Source: Circinella minor
Taxonomy: Eukaryota; Mucoromycota; Mucoromycetes; Mucorales; Lichtheimiaceae
Direction: 5' to 3'
Assembly: GCA_016758965.1 (NCBI GenBank)
Contig: JAEPRB010000014.1
Coordinates: 124,001-188,000, forward strand
DNA: 64,000 nt
Shown: positions 52,243-64,000 of the stretch, in pieces
Layout of the letters: the number at the start of each line of letters is the position of its first letter
Position numbering within the stretch: position 1 is the stretch's first letter
The notes under the pieces: generated by a model
The model's input: the letters and a program-made list of their open reading frames with translations, nothing else
Told to the model about the DNA's origin: nothing
Database searches by the model: none
Position numbers and translations under genes: made by a program

Positions 52243-53667
52243 TTACTTTTCATGGTAAGGTGGAGGTGGTGGTGTATTATCGCTGTCACTGGTGTTGCCA
52301 TTACTATCACTCTGTTGATGTTGTTGTAATCCCTCCTGATGCACCTTTATCCATTGTTGTCGGTTACGACGACGTTTCTTTTTGTAATCCAAGTAACATG
52401 GACAAGCGAAAAATCCTGAAGTCGTTGAATCACCGTCATTTGCAGGTTCGCCTGTAAGAGCTTCTTCATAGGTTGGGAGTAGCGCATAATCTTCCTTAAG
52501 TCGACAATCCAATATCGTAATAGGTAATTCGAGATTGATAACCTCTCTTTCGATTTGATCTGGGATCGCCAATTCAATTGTGATCTTGAGATAATGTTTT
52601 AGTTCGATTTCATTATAATGAGTCGTATGATTTAAATCGTCCACACAATTCGGCACCTTCAATACAAATCGATATGCAAATGGTAACGATATATGAGCAT
52701 TCTTAGTCATTAATACTCGTTTTAATTGATCAAGAGGTACTTCTTTAACAAGATCTCGGACACCAAGATCATTTATGTTAGACACTGAGCTGAGCTTGAG
52801 TTTGAAGTCAAACATCTCAGCTCGTCGAGCGTTATATTCGGGAAGTCGATATATACGTTGTTCAGTGAGTATCACATTGAATGACTCTAATGAAACATCA
52901 GCTTTGGTGTACGGTGTAAGAGTCAATGAAATAGGGAATTGGGTACCGGACGAAACGATAGCGGTTTCTACGCACACGTGGGCTTCGCAACAACCGAGTC
53001 GTCGGTCGACATTAATAGACGAAGATGGTAAATTGTGTGACGAAAGTGCGCCATCGTATGTTGACATTGTCCGCAATAATAAAATATCACGCCGACACTT
53101 CAAATTAGGAACGCTCAGACCGGGTCGATGGACTGTTACGGAAGCAAAATAGAATGTTTTAGCCAGATCATCTTCTATTGTTTCAACTAATTTATTTGGT
53201 AATAAAAATTCGAATGGATATCGATGTAAACCAGCAGGTAGAGCTTTATCTTCATGTCCATCCCAAGAGTCTAGAATGATATTTTGTTCATGGATCGTTT
53301 TTTCGTGAAACATTTTTGTTCCGCGTGCTCCAATACCTATAGTTTGTTGGTTTTAAATTATAAAATATTTTTTAAACTACAAAAAGACGAAAAAAAAGTA
53401 ACAGAAAAAAAAAGAGAAAGCTATTTCATTCTTCCTTTTTTTTTTTAAAAAAAAAGGGTTACCTTCAGGCCAAAGTGTATGCGATTTACCAACGATCTTG
53501 ACAACGATCGAAGATGCTGAAATGGGTTTTGACAAGACGAGGACGACCTCACCCCTTAAAACGTGAGTAGCTGGATTACTTGGAGGACCACGGAGGTATA
53601 CAATAGGTTCTGCAAGATCAATAGACAGTTGCTTATTTCCTGTCAAAAACGGAACTGACACTGGCAT
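52243..53667 (-). CDS. alpha-arrestin (ART-type ubiquitin ligase adaptor)
   Basis: Two exons on the minus strand (53463-53667, 52243-53336) join in frame to 432 residues. An arrestin-N fold is seen at the start (LRGEVVLVLSKPISASSIVVKIVGK, split here as the beta-sandwich strands; then PAGLHRYPFEFLLPNKLVET), followed by an arrestin-C fold (ISLTLTPYTKADVSLESFNV onward). The tail has LPTY at about 355-358, CPCYLDYKKKRRR and PPPPY at about 425-429, i.e. PY motifs that bind WW domains of Rsp5/Nedd4-type ligases. Such adaptors recruit the ligase to plasma-membrane transporters for endocytosis. No phosphorylation or substrate specificity can be inferred. The gene converges with the class-V PLP enzyme, with a spacer of about 260 nt. 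Confidence 0.88.
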
Positions 53668-54119
53668 TTGCTAATTATTTTTCTCACCCCACTTTGTTAT
53701 GTTGCACTGCAGAAAGTTAAAAAAGAAAAAAAAAAAAAAAGGTTCAAAGTGAAGAAAAAAGGAAAAGAATGTAAATTTATTTAACTCCGTTGCAGTTTTT
53801 TTTTTAAATGCATTTTAAAACTCTTCCATTGCCCCGAACAAAGTGCCGGTTGTTTTCCTTAAATTATAGTGGCCACGTTTATACAGCTTCATCCCATTCT
53901 GTGGTAAGTACGGATCGCTTCTTTTTCCTTTCTTGTTTTCAAGTTACACTATTTTTTCTTGTAATGCTCTTTTGGTAATAATTAGAAATTTAAATGAATT
54001 TCTTAATCATTTTTCCAAGTCAATGTAAATCCATCCAAAGTGTTTGTATCTACCACTTATGTTATTTATACATTGGTACGTATAGTGAACTTTTATTTCA
54101 CCATCATAAAGTTACATAA

Positions 54120-54156
<37 letters not shown>

Positions 54157-57081
54157 ATTGTGACATAATATTCCTAAGACTCGACATGATGGAATCTACA
54201 CAAAGATTTTTTATTTTTATTTTTCTATAATAGTATATTATGAATAAAGAGAATAATGAAACTGATAGAACAGTTATTCTTTTCTTTGTCTAATTGATCA
54301 ATTGAGAAAATTTTAAGACAAATTCATTCGTCTATTAATATGGGGTAGTGATGGTTTTACTGCGTCTTTTTTTACTTATATATTTGACAGATTATCTAGT
54401 AAGTGACAAGGGTAAATACGAGATAGCTAATGAAAAATCAAATGTTAATTCATTATTGCTGCTTTCCGACATGACCATAAAAAATATGTACAATTAAGAA
54501 CCATTATTGATTACGTACATTTCTTTTTCTTGAATAATAAAAAATATTAACTTATTAGAATAAAAAACACATAGTACAACGTTTCTTTTTAAGTGTCAGT
54601 GATACCTAGATTTCACCTGGACAAATAAAATATTTCAATGCGAACTTTTCGCTGACAAATTCATTCCGGACATATGATAAATAACCCTTAAAGTCTATCA
54701 ATAGTTACAATTAATAAGAGTAAATTATTCAAATGATTATTTTATGTATATCATAATATATAAGTTGTATTCTCTAAGGATACATACTTATTGAAAGTGA
54801 TTATTAGACGTATTTAATGTCTTGGAAAATATCGTAAGGTCTCTACATGGCTTGAATCGCTTGGTACTACTACTAGTATATATTCGTCCGAGGGTATGAT
54901 GATATAAGAATTCGATGGGTTCTCTTCAATGTCTGCTGAGAATTTTGTAAACCCTTTGAAAGCTACATTAAACCCATTTCAACGAAAGAAACTTAATGTC
55001 AAAGGACGTATAAAAGAATAAATAAAAATTACGAGTATTGTTTCGTCTTTTTATATTGGTTTTTTGTGAAAATATTTATATTTCCAATATTATGATCAAC
55101 CTCGATGGAACATATGAATACGTGTATAGCTGAGAGTTGGACAAGATCGACCACTTTCTTCTTCCACTCAGACCTGCTAAATTCAACTCCACGACTTCTA
55201 ATCATTAAGTCAATTTTTCTCCCTCCTGTGTGTTCATTATATACAGCTGGTCCAAATATGTTTGCTTGTTTGTTCCTCGCTATAATAAATAAATAACAAT
55301 AACAAATTATGAGTATAAAAAAAAATTCCTGTATCCAAACATACATAATAGTAACTATTGATAAATCAGAGATAAATCTTACTCTGTCGCATCTAATATT
55401 GTATCCCTTAAAGAAAAGGTAATTCTACCTGTGTGATTTATTATAAAATTACAGGTGTTTATCCGTGCAATTTTATTCTAACTCGCTGGTTCATCAATTA
55501 TCTTATTAGGAATAAAACCTAGTAGAATTAAAGCATCTATTTATTTGATATTTTGATATTGTTTTCTTGATCTTATCAACTATAATAACATGGTTTTAAT
55601 ATAGAAATAATTAGTCATGTTCTCTTCATAGTATTGAGCATTCTTCAAACTACTTCAGAAAACACTTGCATCAATGTATATAGGATATCTATAATGTAAA
55701 AACATAATTAGAATGGTATCGCTCTAATCTGAAGTATTGTTGATGGACATACATACGTATGAGCAAACCATTCTGTGTTAGTCAGATTATAAGAGATATC
55801 CATTGGTGACTAGATACGTACATGATAAATTTCTGTAATAAAATAAATAAGAAGCAGGGTTGGAAATCAGCTACAATATACCTATCATTAGTTTAAAATT
55901 TTTAAGTTTATTAAGATGGAAGACTAATGGACCTTCGCCTATAGGCCTGTGGTCGCTTCCTTGCGGTCCGTTAGGATTAAGATTAAATGTACGGAGTATT
56001 TATACATATAAATAGAAGGGGTAGAAAATAAAAACTGAAAAAACCCAGTATGGGAAAAAGTTAAATTGAGCCAACTTTCAATATACCTATCATTATCTAT
56101 CAACACTATACCTTGTTTTAAAATGTTTTCAAATTTTCTGACCGACAAATGAACAGTGCTTATCCATTCTTAAAACAACATTTCCTGGCAAATGTTCCAC
56201 TAAAAATAAAGCAAAACTTCCCCAAAATATATTTGTTTTAGAGCCTGTTGCTTCTGTAAATCTAAATCAACAATCAACATATACTTATTAATATTAACAC
56301 AGTTACTAGCGACATAACTATATAAGTTCCTACCGGATTTACTGACCATCTTGATGCCATCATGTGCGTAATCCATGGCCAGCTAAATATAGTTCGAAGT
56401 ACTGTACCAGCAGTTATGCTGCCCAAGAAAACATTATTATACGATATTATCTATTTTTGTTGGCTAGTGTTATTGTAATGTTCAATGGTCCTGGATTAAA
56501 TAAAATTTGCTACAAATTTCCCATATAAGATGAAGTTTGGTGATATACATTATAAGTCACATTCAAAAATAGATAGGACTAGTGACAGGCTCTGTTTTTA
56601 TACAGTTGCAACTCTGTTGAACATCAAAATAGACGATTCTTGACTCGTTTTGACAACCTTGGCCTCAGACGAAAATCTCTATATCAAAAATTTTCTTATT
56701 AAAATGAAATCACAAATGGATATAATCAACTTATTGGTTTATAAAGTTTGGATTGGAACATTACACTATAAGAAATGTAGAAAATATTAAGTTAAATCGC
56801 ACAGATAATAGGTTATGCTAATGGGAAATCTATGTAGTCATTAAGATCATTTCTACAAAAAAAATCGCACCAGTAAAGCTGTTTTGATAAAATACCGTAA
56901 TCCAAAAGTATTATTTCTTTTTTGTGGATAATATTCGAGCAAGCGGGTGCTAATAACCAGTAATAATCAGTACATATTTATTTTACACTATATATTTTAG
57001 TATAATGGTTTCAATAGTTTAAAATTAACTATAACGAATAACATTCATAAGAAATTATTATATAAAGAAAAAAGCACATTG
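53668..57081. other. 3.4-kb gene-poor region
   Basis: The first 250 bases include the promoter of the alpha-arrestin gene (A/T homopolymers). The rest is AT-rich with a (TA)n run at 54121-54153 and a 17-mer CAATATACCTATCATTA repeated at about 55875 and 56083. A small GC-richer patch at 55930-55978 has imperfect inverted ends (CTAATGGACC / GGTCCGTTAG). I see no supported gene. Confidence 0.5.
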
Positions 57082-57457
57082 TATTGGTTTTTTCCAATCG
57101 ATTTGCGCACACAATTTTTTTTTTTGCGCCCCGAGATTTTTTTTTTGCGTACATTTTTTTTTTTTTGCGCATTGAATTTCCAAGTTTGCGTATATAAAAA
57201 AACAGTTTATTCATAGTACACTTTACTAAAGCATTGGCTCAAGAGCCAAATACCTATCAAAAAATGAAGCAGAGTGCCTGATCCAGTTCTGACAGTCCTC
57301 CACATTAACCTGCTTTGCAGACTCAACAATTCTAGCGCTTATATACGCAAACTTGGAAATTCAATGCGCAAAAAAAAAAAAAATTATATGCAAAAAATTA
57401 AAAAAATGTACGCAAAAAAAAAAATTGTGTGCGCAAATCGATTGGAAAAAACCAATA
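57082..57457. mobile_element. TA-flanked foldback MITE
   Basis: Arms at 57084-57196 and 57340-57455 are inverted complements of more than 110 nt: the left starts TTGGTTTTTTCCAATCGATT and the right ends with its complement. TA dinucleotides border both ends, as for Tc1/mariner-type insertions. Each arm is built from GCG(C/T) spaced by A/T homopolymers of about 10-13. The loop is about 143 nt. The two low-complexity Lys-rich ORFs here are only the two arms read outwards and are not genes. The insert could form a long hairpin as RNA or DNA. Confidence 0.82.
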
Positions 57458-58014
57458 TTAGGTTTTTTTTTTTTTTTATGAAGTCTGTTCAGTTAATGAA
57501 ATCGTACTGTTAATATCACAAGAGGATTGGGTATGGTGTTGGAACTGTACCACTACAATTGAAAACCCGCGAGAAAAGAATCGCACAGGTAGAACTACCG
57601 TTAAAAAATGGATAGGAGAAAATGGTATAAATATCATATAGTTTACAAATGATTTAGGGAAAATATGATTATGGGAATGGTTCGTAGTAATAAATGTTAT
57701 AATATAGTATGGAAATGCTAAAAAAAGAACCCGGGGAGAATGATAAAGTTTACGTTGTGATGGTATCAATACCAGAATTACCAGGTCTTTCACGAGTACA
57801 CTGTGTTTTTTTTCTGTAATCTTGATAATAGTAGAACACACAATTTGATCCAATCCGGTTGGGTTTTCTTTTTTGTGTCAATATCTTTTGGACTGTTTAT
57901 CATGAAAATCAGATAAAGTCGTCGATGCATTTGATGTAGATTAAGACCGTCCTATTGAAAAAAAAAATATGAGTACGTATTTCTAAAAAGAAAAGAAAAA
58001 GAATTAACTTATAC
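57458..58014. other. spacer beside the foldback MITE
   Basis: AT-rich with T-runs; no coding homology. It contains the likely 3' side of the broken minus-strand gene that ends at 58015. Confidence 0.4.
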
Positions 58015-58853
58015 TCACGATATAATCCATAAAGAAATAAATGAATGGTAGAATTCGGTTTGCTTTTTTTTTAAAAAAATAAATAGGTTGATTCTCTTAG
58101 TGTATATAAAACCCAGTGACGAATTTTTTTCCCTAGATAATATTTTGTTTGCCATATAATATATTAGCTCTTTTTTTTTCGATTTTGTAAGTTCGTCATT
58201 ATTTAGATTAGAATCTTTACCATGGGCACGAATTACATGAACATGGACTTGTGACATGGCTTCGAATGATCCAAGTTTGTAAGTATTTGCAATATCCGCT
58301 AACATAGATAACCCACCAAACATTGATCTGATATGATCTGATCCCACTTTTCTACCATCCACTTTATCTAGACCATTGGATGTTTCCAATATAGCAACTT
58401 CCTGACTTTCATTGTTATTTAAACGCTGGATCGCATCAGCATAATAAATTTCTGTTTTTTTTTCTTTGTTGCGTTGATCAGTCATTGAATGTAATTTGGG
58501 TTCTCCATGAATGAAGCAAATAGGCAAGTGTTCAGCATCACCAAGGTATGACTACATTCCATCATAGGTTTCCATATATGATAGAAATTCCATACTGCTT
58601 TACTTGGATTGAGGGTTGGAGTTTCTGGATCATATATATAAGCACTAAAATAGATAAGAGTTTAATATAGTTTTTTATACTTATTAATAATTTTGCATAA
58701 CTTCAAATAAACCATAATAATTAGGTAGTCTAAGATATATATTTATCACACGCTCCGAAGTAAAAATTGTAAGAAAGTGTGGCAATAAATCACTTATTAC
58801 TTACTCCTAGTTTCCTTTTTAGTTACTTATCATCCCGCTTTTTTTTGGGTGAG

Positions 58854-58985
58854 ATAAATTACTTATCCCTCTTGTCAGTGGTACTTGTGGCGTTATAAAG
58901 CCCGAGGGAAATCCGTCCCTCGGGCTTGATAAATGCCTTATTACCACTGACGCGGGAGATAACCAATACCTATCATCACTCTCTG
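58854..58985. mobile_element. palindromic mini-element with a strong nested hairpin
   Basis: GTCAGTGGTA (58874-58883) pairs with TACCACTGAC (58942-58951), and inside it AAGCCCGAGGGA (58898-58909) pairs perfectly with TCCCTCGGGCTT (58916-58927) around a 6-nt loop; the segments between the stems (GGCGTTAT / ATAAATGCC) also nearly pair. Weaker complementarity (GAGATAAATTACTTATCC against GATAGGTATTGGTTATCTCC) extends outwards to about 58854 and 58985. It sits within the span of the broken minus-strand gene, in an intron-like gap. It is most simply a MITE; an RNA role is possible but unsupported. Confidence 0.65.
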
Positions 58986-59693
58986 TATACAGGCTTATAC
59001 AGAAAGAAATTAGAGTCATCCTACGTTGAAAAAACATTATTGTTAGTGTAAAAAATATATATAACTTCTCGTTATTATTATTCGACCAGATTGGGGTTAT
59101 TTATTTACTTGTTCCTTTAGTAAAGAACGTTTACTATATGAATAAACCACATAATTAAATTAGTTTATCATCTTAAAGCTATAGTACGTAAAGTTTTAAT
59201 TTATCTTTTACCTCGTGTTACTATTTTGATTTGATCCAATATCAGTAGTGCCAGAAATAGAGATGGTTGGTCTGGATTTCAGAGTAGAGGAGGTTTCAAG
59301 TCTTGACGTAGTAGTTAATTTGTTCTAGATATATAGACAATAAACTTATTTATCAGTTTTCCTTTCCATTGTATAACATATATTGCACAAATAATAACTT
59401 ACAACCGCATCTTAAAAATATCAACAACACGTTGTGATGATTCTTCATTAATATTCAAATGAGCGTCTATATTTTTTATTGCTTAACTGTCCACAATAGT
59501 TTTCAAATACATCTAATAAGTAATAAATAATGTATCAGTGTACAACCTGAAACTAGAATCGATTGTCAACAAAAAAAAAACCTTCTGTTGCCTCACAAAT
59601 ACCTTAACCATACACAAAAGTATATCATTCCAATTAACATTATCGATGTTATTATCTACCTATTATTACAATGATTTTAAATACGATTAGGAA

Positions 59694-59825
59694 CCCTTCC
59701 TAGCTTCGCTCGGATAAATGAGTCCTTTCGCTTCGCTCCTGGTCATTTAGCGGTTTGCGTCGCAAAAAGTGGTCGCCTCCCCCTTTGACCCCCAAAAAGA
59801 GCTTCGCGTCTGGTACTAGTGTTCA
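59694..59825. repeat. GC-richer patch with repeated CTTCGC(T) motifs
   Basis: A short island richer in G+C than its neighbours, with TAGCTTCGCTCGG, TTTCGCTTCGCTCC and GAGCTTCGCGTC. Similar CGAAGC wording occurs in the 89-bp insertion at 44595-44683 and near 45310. It is probably a remnant of the same kind of small mobile unit. No clear target duplication found. Confidence 0.35.
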
Positions 59826-60735
59826 AGGTTGTACGTATGATAGTTTTTCAGTTAAAATATATCAATCAGATATGTTGTTGAAGTGGGTCTCTTAAATATG
59901 CCACAACAGAGAGGGCGTAGTATGAAAATTTCCTTTGTTGTAAATTAGGTATAACTTCTGTGTGATTTTAATATAATAGAGAAAAACGCGTATTTAGTTT
60001 TTTTTTTAAAAAAAAAGAAAAACCCTCACAAAATATTAATTACAATCTTCAAAATAAAATAATATAAAACTACTTCTAACTTACTTCGACCAATGAATAG
60101 CTGTGTTTTGTTCTTGAAAACATTTGAACCCATTTTTGTTTTAATTCAATAGAAGTAATGGAAAAGATTTTCTTATTTATATTTATAGAGTCATCGTTCA
60201 AGTGTTTACGAAAAAAATCGGATAATAAAGCACATCGTTTTTCAATTTGACAACCTTTGAAATATTGTTAAAAAAAAACCAGAATGAGGAAGAGAGTTGT
60301 GTAAAAGGAATGCTGCTGCTAACTGAGAAAATAATTTTTTTTATCCCTGATTATTTTTCACTGTATGCTTCAGACTTAATATTTCATTTAACTGTTCTGC
60401 TATATATAAACAATCATGGCATCAAAAGGCACGTCGTAGTTCCCATATTTGCCAAGAAAAAAAGCCCATATGTTACAAGGGGAAAATAAAGTATAATAGT
60501 AGAGACTAGTTGAGAGAGGAAATAGTGCTGGAGAATGTATGCAGTAGTGAACAAGGTAAAACGGATGATGAAGAGCTTGGGTTAATTGGTTTTTTTTTTT
60601 ACGTAGGGAAAAATAGATAGAAATAGATAAGTTACCGAGAGGTGCTTCGGGTTATGTTCTAACCAAGGTATAACATCATTGGATATTGTTTTGTGGAGAA
60701 GTGGATCAAGTTCAAATAGGTTACTCCAAAAAACT

Positions 60736-62218
60736 ATATAATTAAAAGAATTTATTCTTTATTCTTACAATCATATACTATATTTTATATTTCCATATTT
60801 TTCCTCTGTTCTTTTTAATATTTATGCAAATATCGAGCACCCCCCCAACTTAATTGTAGCCTGGTTGTGGCCTGCGTATATTATTGCTATGGTGTACAAG
60901 CAAAAACTTTTAAGATGAGTATTTTTTTCATGGATTTACTAACTACTGGAGATTTTGATGAATAATTATTGAAATCAGTATAATAGCTTCACTTTTGGTT
61001 GTGTTACTAACAATATAATGATAATCATAAAAAGTTACATTAAAATCAAGTAATAACAACGTTTTAATCGACCGTTGTATTAATTTATGTTTAAGTATGA
61101 TATCTCAATAACTTTTTCATCTACAACAATGCTAATAGTTTTAAGTTACTTTAAGTGGATAAACTAATTACTGTATATATTCTTATTTTAGGCACGAGAA
61201 TAAAAAGTCAAAACTTATTACTATTGAAAATAAGCATTATTGGATTTCATCCGGGTTTACTTGTTCAGTTGTTTGTCTTTTTTCTAAGAAGCACACTCAA
61301 TCAAGTTTAAATAAAATAAACTGTTTTTTTAGACTCTTTTGCTTTAATTATTTTATTATTTTTACTTTACATATTTCTGTTTGGAAGAAAAGTAAGAAGG
61401 GTTCCGTTTGAATATACTTGCTGACCATAACCAGCATAAGGCTATAAAGATTATCACACTGTGAATTCAACATACTATTTATTAAATACATATACGTAAT
61501 TCAAAAATTTGTTGATGTGGAATATAAAATGGCACTGATATATCTATCTGTCTCTGTTTTCCAAGTTTTATCCAAGCAAGATATCCCTCGTGGTCAAGAG
61601 CGATTTCATCGTTATACCACATTTCAAAATTGTCATTTGGATATCCAGTTAATCTTTAATTGCTTATTCCAAAATATCTTTTAATTTACATTTACACTTT
61701 CACTTTTAATACAGATATTCACAACTAACGTGGGTCTTTTATTTTTATCATAATGCCAAAAACGAGAATTACCACAGTTTGAGACAGCTGGATTGGTCTT
61801 CAGTGATATAATACAAATAATGATTGCTTTTGTCAAATAGATCCAAAAGATACTATAGTTAGAAAATAAGACTGTCTTGTCAATATCACCAAAATACTGC
61901 CACTGTTCTCGTTAATAACAGTATTTTCATCATTATCATTGTTATTATTGAGATTACTATCGTTTTGTCGTATCGTGCTTGTCGTACGTATCGACCTTTG
62001 CTATAACTGTATGTATTATCCTTGAAATCTGGAACAGATATTGGCTCTAATAATTTATATTAGGGACTTTCTGATCCAGTGATATATTGCTTCATTATAT
62101 AGCAATTACCCGTCCGAGCGGTAATTAAATAATCTATTTCACAAAAAAAAAAAAAGGTTTCCTATATCACACAAATTGCTTTTTTTTTTCTCTACTTTTT
62201 TTTGTGGGGTGTATATTA
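60736..62218. other. 1.5-kb gene-poor region upstream of PAN2
   Basis: AT-rich DNA with an unremarkable composition. A T-run and T/C-rich stretch at 62179-62205 directly precedes the PAN2 start codon. No ORF or repeat element supported. Confidence 0.5.
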
Positions 62219-63965
62219 ATGGAGAGTAGTTGGACGCAAGTACAAAGTATATGCGATCAAAGCATTGACAAGGCTTCTCCTGTATCAGCATTAACATGGG
62301 ATCCTTATTTTGAACTATTATGGGTTGGCAACGATGCTGTAAGTTTTTTTTTTCTTCTTTTATCTATTTCATACACCACCCATATTATATGACGTAGAAA
62401 CAGTTTATTTTCGTATTTTCGCTTTACTTCGCGTTATATTGCCATGTTCTTATCAATTCAATTATTTCCGGCCATGCTGTATATAATAATATAACAGGGA
62501 CGTGTTTCGTCCTATTATGGTGATGGACTTCAACGTTATACTTCATTTAAGGCGCATAAGAATGAACAAGTGCGGCAAATTCGTTTAACAGACCGAGGTG
62601 TCATTACTTTAAGTTCGACTAGTATACAAATGCGAGACCGTCGTGGTCTTGTACGATGTAATGTGAGGTATATTATTATTTATTTTCGGATTCATAACCA
62701 CTTGTTTAATAATAATGGTTAAAGAGATCTAAATTTATAAAATATAATTCCAGCGATGAAAATACCAAAGATTTACATACAATGGTATTTGATACACCAA
62801 CCAATACCAACGAACTTATGGTAGCAGGACAACAAGAAGATATGATTGTTGTAAATTTGGCTCGAGGAGCAGTAACAAAGACAGTTCCTGGTGTATCTAA
62901 TATTGTTGTAATGCGAAATACAGCTCGTGCAGTATGTTGTGGATCATTATTAGGTGAAGTGACTATGCGTGATCCAAGAACTATGCGAGTGGAACAAAGA
63001 TTACAAGCACATACAGCTACTTTATCAGATCTCGATGTATCTGGAAACTTGTTGGTAACATGTGGATTTTCTCAAAGGTACAGAGGAATTGAAAATAAAA
63101 AAAAAAAAACGTAAAAAGGGGTTTTTAGGGAGAGATGTTTGGATCTGACATGGAAATACGCATTATGCTTTATAGACAAAATTCATTATTGATTGATCCA
63201 TTGGTCAAAGTATATGATGTACGAATGTTAATGCGATCATTAGCACCCATTCCATTCCCAAGTGGACCCATGTTTGTTAAAATGCATCCAACTTTAAGTA
63301 CAACTTGTCTTGTTGCGTCACAAAGTGGTCAATTTCAAATGTGCGATGTATCGAGTTTGACAATGGGCTCTTATGCACCTCCAACACAATTCTTTCAAAT
63401 ACAGAGTTCGAGTTATATTACAGCCATGGATATATCGAGTTCAGCACATACCTTGGCATTTGGTGATGGTGCTAGTTTTGTATACCAATTTACAGATCGA
63501 GAAGTGTTTGATGTAAATCCTTATTCAATGGGATTATCTACACCAGACGTGGTCGAATTACCTGAGGTACAAATGGGAGAAGATAGGTAAACTTATAAAT
63601 TTAAACTTTTTTTTGATAGTAAGATTTTTGGTTTTTAGCTGACAATAACAACAATAATAAACAATTATAGTCCATTATCATCGGTTGGTCTCCCATATTA
63701 TACAGAACCATTACTGTCGAACTGGCCATTATACCCATCGGTTTTTGACGCATCATCCCCTCCACCTCATATCGATGATGAATTACTTAAGAACATGAAA
63801 ACAGTAGATTTTGTTGGATATGCGCCTAATCCAGGTATTCGACGTAATCAAGCACCTCGTAAAAAGAAACCTCTGCAAAACAAGCGTAATGGACCTAAAT
63901 TCCGATCTGAACAAGAACGAGAAATGCTCTTATCAAACAAAATACTTGATGAGCAAGATGCACAG
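62219..63965 (+). CDS. PAN2: PAN2, catalytic subunit of the PAN2-PAN3 poly(A) nuclease (5' part)
   Basis: Five exons are visible: 62219-62338, 62498-62667, 62754-63077, 63176-63586 and 63671-63965, 440 residues, with a donor GT at 63966 and the rest beyond the window. The N-terminus is the WD40-like propeller: SALTWDPYFELLWVGND, GRVSSYYGDGLQRYTSFKAH, HTMVFDTPTNTNELMVAGQQ, VKVYDVRMLMRSLAPIPF and FVKMHPTLSTTCLVASQSG. The next part has PHIDDELLKNMKTVDFVGYA and a basic region, corresponding to the linker to the pseudo-UCH domain. The DEDD exonuclease domain would follow outside. The complex trims mRNA poly(A) tails in the cytoplasm, with PAN3 binding the linker. The GTG at 62204 is in frame but not a plausible start. 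Confidence 0.93.
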
Positions 63966-64000
63966 GTAAAAATAGAAAAAAAATAAAAAGTGGATTATAT

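Larger units (their letters stand above)
58015..60735 (-). pseudogene. broken multi-exon gene of a lineage-specific family ('YADAI...EVAILETS')
   Basis: Coding-like exons on the minus strand, in order: about 60730-60637 (SNLFELDPLLHKTISNDVIP), 60245-60086 (CQIEKRCALLSDFFRKHLND and ELKQKWVQMFSRTKHS), 59508-59407 (IKNIDAHLNINEESSQRVVD, with a TAA shortly before it), 59330-59214 (Ser/Thr-rich), 58644-58550 (YIYDPETPTLNPSKAVWNFY) and 58553-58015 (EPKLHSMTDQ, IYYADAIQRL, EVAILETSNG). Exon borders with good splice sites exist, but a one-base frame break lies near 58548-58553, the exon before it does not join in phase, and there is a nonsense codon, so it is probably dead. The core 'ADAI...EVAILETS' matches the C-terminal domain at 25.7-26.1 kb. 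Family function unknown. Confidence 0.55.

Noticed and set aside
52775..53152. Plus-strand ORF opposite the alpha-arrestin gene
   Set aside because: Antisense shadow of a well-supported coding exon.
57029..57513. Two Lys-rich ORFs with nearly identical ends on opposite strands
   Set aside because: They are the two inverted arms of the foldback element read outwards, not proteins.

Overview
The window looks like nuclear DNA of an early-diverging filamentous fungus, most likely a Mucoromycota (Mucorales-type) species. It is strongly AT-rich, genes are compact, and introns are numerous, mostly about 50-110 nt, with GTAAG-like donors and TAG/CAG acceptors. There are fungal-only genes (an eisosome PIL1/LSP1 homologue, a PPG1-type phosphatase, an alpha-arrestin with PY motifs) and decayed mobile-element genes. 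I saw no prokaryotic features, no CRISPR array and no convincing tRNA or rRNA gene. Every gene model is a hand-spliced reconstruction. Twelve models are complete within the window and all keep frame from start to stop, which supports their exon boundaries. PAN2 keeps frame to the window edge, and a 14-codon gene tail enters at base 1.

Layout. 1-46: 3' tail of an unknown gene (+). 486-2151: O-fucosyltransferase-like Golgi-type protein (-). 2152-7912: 5.8 kb without a recognisable gene. 7913-14710: cohesin loader SCC2/NIPBL in 20 exons (+). 15610-17820: DHA1/QDR-like MFS transporter (+). 18101-19899: secreted subtilisin-like protease (+). 19900-27970: transposon graveyard with a Ty3/gypsy pol fragment, a decayed SANT/NAM-like gene, a hAT-type MITE and a dispersed repeat pair. 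27975-30801: glutamate decarboxylase with two 16-nt exons (+). 31695-33327: PHD-finger protein (-). 33631-35170: PEX14 (-). 36540-38202: PPG1 phosphatase (+). 38544-40281: CDF zinc transporter (+). 40800-43532: MEX67/NXF mRNA exporter without its C-terminal UBA-like domain (+). 44145-47870: an aged element of about 3.7 kb with long terminal inverted repeats and a decayed Cys-motif gene. 48406-50059: PIL1/LSP1-like eisosome protein (+). 50379-51982: class-V PLP enzyme (+). 52243-53667: alpha-arrestin (-). 53668-62218: gene-poor region with two palindromic miniature elements and a broken multi-exon gene on the minus strand. 62219 to the end: PAN2 deadenylase subunit, 5' part only (+).

The housekeeping genes are functionally unrelated (cohesin loading, peroxisome import, mRNA export, mRNA deadenylation, zinc transport, membrane domains), as is normal for a fungal chromosome arm. 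The unusual content lies in the intergenic islands: several distinct mobile-element signatures, nested insertions with visible target-site duplications, and two decayed members of what looks like one lineage-specific gene family (an 'ADGI...EV-I-E-S' core) at about 25-26 kb and 58-60 kb.
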